From Chitinophagales bacterium (GTDB lineage: Bacteria > Bacteroidota > Bacteroidia > Chitinophagales > Chitinophagaceae), in the NCBI GenBank assembly GCA_015654495.1, contig JAATGW010000533.1:1-5156 (forward strand): a DNA stretch of 5,156 bases. Reading direction: 5' to 3'. The position numbers were made by a program, and so were the translations under genes. Shown here piece after piece: positions 1-5,156 of the stretch. The notes under the pieces were generated by a model. The model was not told the DNA's origin. It saw only the letters and a program-made list of their open reading frames with translations, and ran no database searches. Positions within the stretch are counted from its first letter, which is position 1. Every line of letters begins with the position of its first letter.

Positions 1-38
1 AAAGAAAATTTTGTGGCTGGAAAGCCAACCTTGGCAAA

Positions 39-70
39 AATACCTCCAAGGTTTAATACCTCCGAGGTCT
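39..70. repeat. Two adjacent copies of a 16-bp palindromic repeat
   Basis: Two directly adjacent 16-bp units (39-54 and 55-70) match at 14 of 16 positions, with the core AATACCTCC(A/G)AGGT. The second unit contains the perfect dyad ACCTC-C-GAGGT; the first has the same dyad with one mismatch. I infer a REP-like intergenic element. Just upstream, 24-35 reads GCCAACCTTGGC, another short dyad. No gene is visible in 1-204. Confidence 0.6.
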
Positions 71-204
71 TAAACAGCAAGCACTAATTAGGTACATGTA
101 GGAAGTGGACTATTAAGAAGATTTTTTTTTCATTATAGGTCTCAATATCCTTCTGTATTTGATTGCAGGTTTATTAAATCCTTTGCGGAAGACAAACTGA
201 CCGG

Positions 205-470
205 GTTAAGTTGAATTTGATGAACAAGGGTCAGTATGTGAATGGAGGGCCACACCAATTCAATAGAAAACTTCTGGTCGATGCTTAAACGCGGTGTAAT
301 AGTTATATATCATCAGTTGAGCCCTTGACTCCTGCAAAATATTGCGATGAGTTCAAAGCCTTATTCAATAGCCGTAAGATTAAAGACCAGGAAAATTTAA
401 TCTGTCATTACAGAATAGCAAGGGGAGGCTGAAATATGACGCTTTAACAGGGAAAATCCAGGAGGCTTAA
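205..470 (+). pseudogene. Decayed IS1595/ISXO2-type transposase, C-terminal remnant
   Basis: This is the C-terminal part of a DDE-type transposase of the ISXO2-like (IS1595) family, readable only by changing frame. In the frame of 205 it reads GQYVNG (229-246). In the frame of 245 it reads GHTNSIENFWSMLKRG and then LSP, ending at a TGA at 326-328. From 340 the frame changes to YCDEFKALFNSRKIKDQEN. From 402 it changes again to LSLQNSKGRLKYDALTG, ending at TAA 468-470. The HTNSIExFW block with its catalytic glutamate (codon 266-268), the YHxxS step and the YxDEF...NSRK block are typical of the family. Three frame changes plus a stop mean it is dead. The upstream catalytic region and the terminal inverted repeats are not recognisable. 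Its last codon lies tail to tail with the small minus-strand gene that ends at 467. Confidence 0.8.
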
Positions 471-658
471 ACAAACCTCTTTCTTTTTGGAAAATCCCAT
501 TTAAAGAAAAAAATATTGATGAACAATCCGATGGCAATAAAAAGAAGCATTGACTCAGCATTGTGGAATGCATCAATCCAACCTAAGGTGAATCTCAATA
601 ATAAGAATATAGCGCTAAAAGAAAATAAGAAAGCGTTTATAGTTCTAAAGGTTTTCAT
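467..658 (-). CDS. Small two-helix membrane protein, function unknown
   Basis: I do not recognise this 63-residue protein. It has two strongly hydrophobic stretches, at about residues 7-28 and 37-53, each long enough to cross the membrane, separated by a short loop containing Asp, His, Asn and Glu. The C-terminus is basic (FPKRKRFV), which suggests a cytoplasmic tail. The ATG at 658 overlaps the last 14 bases of the upstream gene (stop TAG 647-645), so the two are probably co-transcribed and translationally coupled. Its stop codon overlaps the stop of the opposing transposase remnant at 468-470, so its 3' end may have been set by the IS insertion and could be shortened. No catalytic motif is visible. 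It may partner the upstream membrane protein; this is inferred from the overlap alone. Confidence 0.6.
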   Translation of the reverse strand: MKTFRTINAFLFSFSAIFLLLRFTLGWIDAFHNAESMLLFIAIGLFINIFFFKWDFPKRKRFV

Positions 659-1664
659 TGTTCTTGTTTATTTGCTCAATTAATTTAGTGATTTCTTTCT
701 TATCAAATCCAATCTGTTTAGCCTTGTCGTTTAAAGTATTAATCAGTTTCCGTTTAGCTGAATTATTCTTATAGTCGGAGATGGCCCTTAATAAGCCGCC
801 TGTTTTAAATTTCATTTTTGCTTTGCCTATCTCCGTTTCATAGTCAGCGCCAATGACAGTACACATCAGACCTGTTAACACAAATAATCCTGCCATTGCT
901 CCCGTAATAAGCTCAACTATACCTGGGGATTGGACATTTATTCTTACGTCTATTTCCTTTTTGTCAAAAGGGATATCATTTTCCTTACAAAAATCTTCAG
1001 TTGCATCCAGCAAACCTACCCAGAATTCAAACAGAGAAACAGCAGGAATATTTTCTTCAGTTCCTATTGATAACGCCAAATGTGCTTTGTCATTTTTAAC
1101 GTACAATATTTTTAATTCCCTATCTATCAATGAAGCAGAATAAGCGTCAAAGGATGTTATGGTACGCCTCGTGTATTTAAAATGAAGTAGATGTGGGTCA
1201 ATTCCTCCAAATGACAAATCGGTTTTAATCCAATTTACCCCTTTTCTTTTCACATACGGGCAGGCATCTATGCCATCAGCATCTGAAGATTCATAATTAA
1301 ATACTTTTGAGCTGATAACTTCTCCGATTGCAACTCTGTCACCCGATACACCTGGTATCAAAATTACATCTCCCTTTCTTAAATTGAATGTAAAATCCCA
1401 GAGTTGCTTGGTGATGTATCCTGGTCTTTGTTCAAGTGGCTATGCTTTCTTTACAATTTCCTCCAGCGAATTTCTACCAGTCTGACCGGCTGTTTTTACA
1501 GACTCTATTTGACTTAAATTTATTTTGTTATAATTAATTCCAATAAACCCCTTCTCTACAAAATCTTCGAAATAGGCACCTCCATTTGTTCGTACCATCC
1601 AATAGTTCCGTTCAGAGATTTCAGGGATATCATTGACAAATTCATTAATGTCTTTGTTACTCAT
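645..1664 (-). pseudogene. PUA/EVE-like domain protein with one membrane segment, interrupted by in-frame TAG
   Basis: One reading frame of 340 codons runs from ATG 1664 to TAG 647-645 and is broken only by TAG at 1442-1440 (codon 75). The frame stays open and protein-like across it: ...EEIVKKA-stop-PLEQRPGYITKQLWDF... then RKGDVILIPG. Residues about 18-120 (YWMVRTNGGAYFEDF, GFIGINYNKI, QLWDF, KGDVILIPG, GEV) resemble the PUA/EVE-like domain found at the N-terminus of some Mrr-type restriction proteins and other defence proteins that bind nucleic acid or modified bases. This is pattern recognition and unconfirmed. A middle region of unknown fold follows. One hydrophobic segment lies at about residues 249-271 (IVELITGAMAGLFVLTGLM), then a Lys-rich, probably helical tail to 339. 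No nuclease motif such as PD-(D/E)XK is evident. By family resemblance codon 75 was probably Tyr (KKAYP). As read, translation stops at residue 74, inside the domain. It overlaps the small membrane-protein gene by 14 bp. Confidence 0.7.
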
Positions 1665-2582
1665 AGGAAGCGTTTGGTTTTCGGCAATTGGAATATATGA
1701 GTAACGAGATAAAGAAATATCCGTCTTCTAACAATATAAACTATTTTATGCTAAATTGTCTTAACTCAAATATGGTTGCCTTATTTTAACTATCTGGAAT
1801 GCAGGGTTGTTTTTTGTTTTATATTCTTTTCGATCTGATTTAACCAGGATATCGATGGGAATTACCTGGATAATAACGGTATTTTCAGTCTTGTTCTTTT
1901 TTTCTGTTTGGCTGGGCCAGCTGACGGTTTTTGCAGATCCTTTAGTAGTTCCTTCTCTCATATACACCTTTCTCATATGCACCTTGTTCGGAGCAGATCG
2001 AAAAGAGCGATTTTCTTTCCATTAATTATTCTCCTGATTTTTCCGCTATGCTATGCTCCTGTTTTTTGTTGAGGCGGCTTCATTTGAATAGTGATTTTTT
2101 TCAGCATTTTACTAAACTCAGGTCAGGTCTGGAATTGGCTATTCAAACCTGGTATAACATTCAAGCCATGTTTTTCTTTTTTGACATCTTACTGGATTGT
2201 ATTGTATTGGAACCTGGCCCTGTAAATTTATTCCGTGAATCCCTGATGCGAAAACTGAACAACAATTGATCGTCAATTAAAAACATAAAAGAGGGAAGCA
2301 GCGATAATACCTCGCGGAGATACTAACGCATTGACCTCGAACGCCGAATAGTCAAATTGCAAATCCTGTATTTTTGGAACTTAAAAAAAGATTTACCCGA
2401 CCGGTAACACTATACTACTTCAACACACTTGCGCAAATCGATACTGGATCCTGGCCCTGTTATCCGGACACCAAGTCATCTCAGGTAACTAAACCTTCCC
2501 ACAAGTCATCACCACTCAGTAAGTACCTGCAGCAATCCTGAGGAAGAAATACAGCCTACGCAGTCGGGAAATCTCATCCAAT
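1665..2582. other. Gene-poor stretch of about 900 bp
   Basis: I see no gene here that I can defend. Frames open for about 70 codons exist on both strands (1807-2025 and 2048-2269 plus; 1761-1982 minus), but none shows recognisable motifs. The most gene-like signal is on the minus strand: AGGAG at 2035-2031, an 8-nt spacer, then ATG at 2022, giving a 26-codon ORF that ends at TAA 1944-1942. A Lys-rich frame in another phase continues past it to 1761. This could be a small broken gene. The stretch also contains a 15-bp tandem repeat (1956-1985) and a dispersed 15-bp repeat (2209-2223 and 2446-2460). It may hold debris from old insertions. Confidence 0.45.
1956..1985. repeat. 15-bp tandem repeat, two copies
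   Basis: TCTCATATACACCTT (1956-1970) is followed directly by TCTCATATGCACCTT (1971-1985), with 14 of 15 bases identical. Because 15 is a multiple of 3, the copies do not shift a reading frame. Read on the minus strand they encode the related peptides VHMRK and VYMRE in the frame that ends at 1761. Confidence 0.6.
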
Positions 2583-2912
2583 TTAACTGAGCACCTCAAA
2601 ATCACTTACAACCACATCAGTTGCATATTTTTTTGTTCCGTCTTTTGCAGTATATGTCCGGCTCGACAATTTTCCGTTGATCAAAACCTGTTTTCCTTTG
2701 GTCAAACTTTGCGCTACCATATCAGCAGTTTTGCCCCAGGCAACAGCATTATGCCATTGCACTTGTTGAACCCGCTCGCCCAGCGCATTGGTAATGAACT
2801 CAGAAGTGGCAATTGAAAAACGCGCCATTCTTTTATTTGTTCCGAATTCTCTGATTTCAGGATCTCTTCCCAGATTTCCTCCGATTTGTACTTTGTTAAT
2901 TACTTCTTTCAT
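2583..2912 (-). CDS. ssb: Single-stranded DNA-binding protein, short form
   Basis: This 109-residue protein is almost entirely one OB-fold of the bacterial SSB family, which coats single-stranded DNA during replication, recombination and repair. Family signatures are NKVQIGGNLGRDPE (residues 6-19), ARFSIATSE (30-38), QWHNAVAWGKTADM (52-65), KGKQVLINGKL (72-82) and the closing strands to VVVSDFEVL. Trp53 and Trp59 match the base-stacking positions Trp54 and Phe60 of E. coli SSB. Full-length SSBs (about 150-180 residues) carry a disordered linker and an acidic tip (DDDIPF type) that recruits partner proteins; this one stops right after the fold, at TAA 2585-2583. Short tail-less SSBs are common as second copies in Bacteroidota, so I infer an accessory paralogue, for example for repair, competence or a mobile element. 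It is divergent from the zinc-ribbon gene across a 169-bp gap. Confidence 0.93.
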   Translation of the reverse strand: MKEVINKVQIGGNLGRDPEIREFGTNKRMARFSIATSEFITNALGERVQQVQWHNAVAWGKTADMVAQSLTKGKQVLINGKLSSRTYTAKDGTKKYATDVVVSDFEVLS

Positions 2913-3046
2913 AACTCATCATTTATAATTCATTGCTTTCATAAAGCATCACCAGGGCCCCGATGATGATCTAACAAAATTGCATTATCAATGAGGGTTT
3001 AACCGGTTTTTAAGCATTTATTCCCGATGATAAACGACAAAACAAC

Positions 3047-3078
3047 TTGTTAACGGGTATGGGTTGATATTATCTTGA
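3047..3078 (+). promoter_or_regulatory. Possible Bacteroidota-type promoter directly before the zinc-ribbon gene
   Basis: TTGT at 3047-3050 and TATCTTGA at 3071-3078 are 20 bases apart, roughly matching the Bacteroidota TTTG / TAnnTTTG pattern, with mismatches in the second box. The start codon lies only 3 bases after the second box, so a transcript from here would be leaderless or nearly so. The first box sits on the 11-bp dyad AACAA-C-TTGTT (3041-3051), which could be a regulator site. Weak evidence. Confidence 0.22.
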
Positions 3079-3081
3079 ACT

Positions 3082-3462
3082 ATGAATGAGGAAAGAACAT
3101 GTCTGCACTGTAAAGACAAAATCAAGGGAAGGTCCGACAAAAAATTTTGCGGAGATGGCTGTCGTAACGCCTACAATAACCGGCTTAATGAGAAACAGAA
3201 TGGCTCTATCAGAAAAGTGAACAGCATTCTGAAATCAAACCGGCGGATTCTCGAAAAAATGATGCAGGATAAAGGCAGCCATTTGAGGATTACAAGGCAG
3301 GCTCTTATTAACCGCGGATTTAGATTAAATTTTCATACACACCAATTGAAGAGCCCGAAGGGAAACAAATATTTTTTTTCTTATGAGTTCGGAATAAGGA
3401 TATTGGGAGATGAAGTGATTATAGTTAAAAGTACGAAGGGAGAAGGGCGAAGTGGGAAGTGA
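3082..3462 (+). CDS. Small zinc-ribbon protein of unknown function
   Basis: The 126-residue product begins with a four-cysteine zinc ribbon: Cys7-x2-Cys10 and Cys23-x3-Cys27, around the phrase KGRSDKKFCGDGCRNAYNN, which I recognise from small uncharacterised Bacteroidota proteins. A helical, basic segment follows (about residues 28-65, RKVNSILKSNRRILEKMM). Next is a compact alpha/beta region (about 68-116, ITRQALINRGFRLNF, YFFSYEFGIRIL) ending in DEVIIVKS. A role in nucleic-acid binding is plausible but unproven. The ATG at 3082 has no Shine-Dalgarno and begins just before the Cys motif, as expected. The last 11 residues (KSTKGEGRSGK) and the stop TGA are encoded by a degenerate 7-bp repeat array, so the native C-terminus was probably overwritten or extended by repeat sequence. 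A TAA follows four codons after the TGA. The gene is divergent from ssb. Confidence 0.85.
   Translation: MNEERTCLHCKDKIKGRSDKKFCGDGCRNAYNNRLNEKQNGSIRKVNSILKSNRRILEKMMQDKGSHLRITRQALINRGFRLNFHTHQLKSPKGNKYFFSYEFGIRILGDEVIIVKSTKGEGRSGK
3428..3462. repeat. Degenerate heptamer array forming the 3' end of the zinc-ribbon gene
   Basis: Five consecutive 7-bp units are seen: AAAGTAC, GAAGGGA, GAAGGGC, GAAGTGG and GAAGTGA. The last four share GAAGKGN and the final unit supplies the stop codon. A 7-bp period does not preserve frame, so each unit encodes different residues. The pattern resembles the short heptamer repeats scattered between genes in some bacterial genomes. Confidence 0.6.
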
Positions 3463-3960
3463 ATGGGCAGGTAAAAGGCAAAAGGAGCAGCCGGTGTTTG
3501 GAGATTTAATGCTTAAGGATTCTTTTTCTGTTACTGTGTTTCTGTTTCTGAGCGGAGAATTTCCCCGTGTGTTCTTACCCGGCTCGCCGCCTTGTCGGTG
3601 TGTATTCATTTCTTTGGCTTAATTTAATGTCATTGGCTTCAGCACATAACCGCAAGGTTGAAAAACCGAAGCCGGGCTTATGACTTAAGGCTTTTGCCTG
3701 AAAGGGCCTTTGCTCTATGCGGGAAAAATATACAACAAAGAAATTGTTGCTCCGGCTCCCGGTTGGTACGCTGCATAAAAAAAGTTGTCACTATCACTTA
3801 GAAATCTCAAGGTTCCGGCTGTCGTCTATTTAACTCCTGTCGCAGGTTTTGTCACTGCCTCCCGACTCCCGACTCCTTACTCCAGCCTAACTTGCTAACC
3901 GCTTATTCACACCTGAAATGACCCGTTCCGCGTTAGAAAGAGATTAGGTAATTTGCACCC
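3463..3960. other. 498-bp intergenic region upstream of thyA
   Basis: No gene is supported here; the frames are short and unlike any protein I know. The region contains an 11-bp dyad AAGCC-G-GGCTT (3669-3679), a small AGGC-TTTT-GCCT hairpin (3688-3699) without a following T-run, pyrimidine-rich tracts and a heptamer array (3860-3887). The thyA promoter should lie here. The only -7-like match is TAATTTG at 3951-3957, too close to the ATG at 3961 and lacking a good upstream box, so I do not call it. Confidence 0.5.
3860..3887. repeat. Degenerate heptamer array upstream of thyA
   Basis: Four consecutive 7-bp units are seen: TCCCGAC, TCCCGAC, TCCTTAC and TCCAGCC. The first two are identical and all begin with TCC. 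Read on the other strand the units have the form GNNNGGA, comparable to GAAGGGA in the array at 3428-3462, so the two arrays may belong to one repeat family in opposite orientation. Confidence 0.55.
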
Positions 3961-4755
3961 ATGGAACAATACCTGAAACTGTTGAGTGATATCATCGAAA
4001 AAGGAACTGAAAAATCTGATCGCACTGGTACAGGTACACGGAGCATTTTCGGATACCAGATGCGTTTCAATCTGTCTGAAGGTTTCCCTATGGTAACAAC
4101 AAAAAAGCTTCATATCCGCAGTATTGTACATGAATTACTCTGGTTTCTTAAAGGTGAAACAAATATTAAATACCTCAAAGAAAACGGTGTCAGCATATGG
4201 GATGAATGAGCAGATGAAAACGGGGAGCTTGGTCCTGTTTATGGTAAACAATGGCGGAGCTGGGAATCTGCAGATGGAAAATCTATCGATCAGATTTCGT
4301 GGCTGATCAATGAAATCAAAAAAAATCCCGACAGTCGCCGACTGATCGTTAGTGCCTGGAATGTAGGCGAATTGCCGGAAATGGCCCTCATGCCCTGCCA
4401 TACTATGTTTCAATTTTATGTGGCTGATGGAAAATTATCCTGTCAGCTCTATCAGCGTTCAGCTGACTCATTTCTGGGAGTTCCTTTTAATATAGCTTCC
4501 TATGCTTTATTGACTCATATGATCGCACAGGTTTGTGGACTTAAAGCCGGTGATTTTGTTCATAGCTTTGGTGATGTACATCTTTACAGCAATCACCTTG
4601 AACAAGCGCAACTGCAGCTGAACAGAACACCATTACCGCTTCCCAGGATTAAACTCAATCCTGAAATCACTGATATTTTCTCTTTCCGTTTTGAAGATAT
4701 CATGATAGAAAATTATACGAGTCATCCTGCTATCAAAGCCCCGGTGGCAGTTTAA
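3961..4755 (+). pseudogene. thyA: Thymidylate synthase with in-frame TGA at Trp83
   Basis: ThyA converts dUMP and 5,10-methylenetetrahydrofolate to dTMP and dihydrofolate in the cytoplasm. From ATG 3961 to TAA 4753-4755 there are 264 sense positions, the length of E. coli ThyA, and the residues align one to one: Arg21 (DRTGTGT), Glu58 (HELLWFL), Arg126-Arg127 (DSRRLIVSAWNVGEL), catalytic Cys146 (MPCH), Arg166 (YQRSAD), Asp169, Asn177 (PFNIASY), His207 and Tyr209 (HLYSNH), and the C-terminal APVAV. Codon 83 (4207-4209) is TGA where the family has Trp in IWDEWADENG. A single TGG-to-TGA change explains it, and the frame is intact on both sides. The other five Trp codons are TGG. Translation ending at residue 82 would lose Cys146 and be inactive; restart at the next in-frame ATG (codon 141) would lack Arg21 and Glu58. 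Nothing else looks decayed, so this is a very recent mutation, a sequence error, or a suppressed codon. It precedes folA. Confidence 0.93.
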
Positions 4756-4890
4756 AGCAATATAAGCCGGGCTACATCTTTCATAAAAAAATACCCACTT
4801 GCATGGTGGTTTTAAGGTGAATTTGGGCCGCAGCTGGTATTTGGTTTAATGCAAAAAAAATATATTTGGAGATTCAACCGTCCATTCCTG

Positions 4891-5156
4891 ATGACTGTTT
4901 CCCTGATTCTTGCTGCCGCCGATGACAATGCAATCGGAAAAAATAATGAATTACTTTGGCACCTGCCGAACGATCTCCGGTTTTTTAAAAACACAACCTG
5001 GGGTATGCCGGTTATCATGGGACGAAAGACCTATGAATCGATTGCTGGCGAGCCGCTTCCGGGAAGAGTCAATATTGTGATTACCCGTATGCGCGACTGG
5101 CAGCCAAACCGGCCAGGTGTCTGGGTAGCAAATACACTGGAATCGGCCATCATTCG
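4891..5156 (+). CDS. folA: Dihydrofolate reductase, N-terminal part (cut by window end)
   Basis: DHFR reduces dihydrofolate to tetrahydrofolate with NADPH, regenerating the cofactor that ThyA oxidises. The visible 88 codons carry the family pattern: SLILAAADDNAIGKNNELLW (residues 4-23) with the Met20-loop region and Trp23, the catalytic acid Asp28 in LPNDLRFFK with Phe32, the NADPH-binding VIMGRKTYESI (41-51) with Arg45 and Thr47, and PLPGR with Arg59, followed by NIVITR. The family length is about 160-170 residues, so roughly half is present. I chose ATG 4891 because DHFRs usually begin M-(I/V/T)-S-L-I. An in-frame ATG at 4849 would add 14 residues (MQKKYIWRFNRPFL) and has no family support. 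No good Shine-Dalgarno precedes either start. The gene lies 135 bp after thyA on the same strand, with no convincing terminator between, so co-transcription is likely. The frame is undamaged. Confidence 0.95.
   Translation, partial: MTVSLILAAADDNAIGKNNELLWHLPNDLRFFKNTTWGMPVIMGRKTYESIAGEPLPGRVNIVITRMRDWQPNRPGVWVANTLESAII

Noticed and set aside
853..1143. Plus-strand open frame of 96 codons
   Set aside because: It lies antisense inside the EVE-like gene and has no recognisable motif.
1807..2025. Plus-strand hydrophobic 72-codon ORF
   Set aside because: Its hydrophobicity mirrors a Lys-rich frame on the other strand; no start signal and no family resemblance.
2048..2269. Plus-strand 73-codon ORF
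   Set aside because: T-rich composition, Phe/Leu runs, no start signal, no motif.
2332..2541. Plus-strand frame open for about 69 codons
   Set aside because: It has no start codon near its beginning and an arbitrary amino-acid mix.
3325..3609. Minus-strand 94-codon ORF
   Set aside because: Half of it is antisense to the zinc-ribbon gene and crosses the heptamer array; no domain seen.
4207..4209. Alternative genetic code with TGA read as Trp, or selenocysteine at TGA
   Set aside because: The other five Trp codons in thyA (61, 80, 98, 101, 133) and those in folA and ssb are TGG, and the zinc-ribbon gene ends in TGA. The family residue is Trp, with no reason for selenocysteine, and I saw no clear hairpin just after the codon.
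4124..4413. Out-of-frame and antisense ORFs around the thyA stop
   Set aside because: They are shadows of the thyA reading frame, which is clearly the coding one on both sides of the TGA.
4795..4809. Hairpin CCAC-7-GTGG followed by TTTT as a thyA terminator
   Set aside because: The stem is only four base pairs and the T-run is short; too weak to call.
4812..5018. Minus-strand 68-codon ORF
   Set aside because: It is antisense to the well-supported folA.

Overview
The window looks like a chromosomal segment of a Bacteroidota bacterium, probably of the Chitinophagia/Sphingobacteriia type. This rests on a thyA-folA pair, a short Bacteroidota-style zinc-ribbon protein, an AT-rich background, genes mostly lacking Shine-Dalgarno sequences, and a decayed IS1595/ISXO2-type transposase. 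The assignment is inference from gene content; no rRNA or other marker gene is present.

Layout. Positions 1-470 hold a 16-bp tandem repeat and the 3' remnant of an IS1595-family transposase with three frame changes and a stop. Positions 467-1664, minus strand, hold a two-gene unit: a roughly 339-codon gene (PUA/EVE-like N-terminal domain, one membrane segment, lysine-rich C-terminus) broken by an in-frame TAG at codon 75, followed with a 14-bp overlap by a 63-residue two-helix membrane protein. Positions 1665-2582 are about 900 bp with no convincing gene but with short repeats. A short single-stranded DNA-binding protein (2583-2912, minus) and a zinc-ribbon protein (3082-3462, plus) are divergently transcribed. 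A 498-bp spacer with heptamer repeats leads to thyA (3961-4755) and the start of folA (4891 to the window end), both on the plus strand.

How the genes fit together. ThyA makes dTMP and releases dihydrofolate, which FolA reduces back to tetrahydrofolate, so the right end is a nucleotide-synthesis pair. The left end is accessory in character: IS debris next to a putative nucleic-acid-sensing membrane protein and its small partner.

Main observation. Two otherwise well-preserved genes each carry one in-frame stop with the same reading frame open on both sides: TGA at 4207-4209 at the position of the conserved Trp83 of thymidylate synthase, and TAG at 1440-1442 in the EVE-like gene. TGG is the Trp codon everywhere else I checked, so a changed genetic code is unlikely. 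Recent nonsense mutations, sequence errors, or natural suppression remain open. I saw no CRISPR array, tRNA or rRNA.
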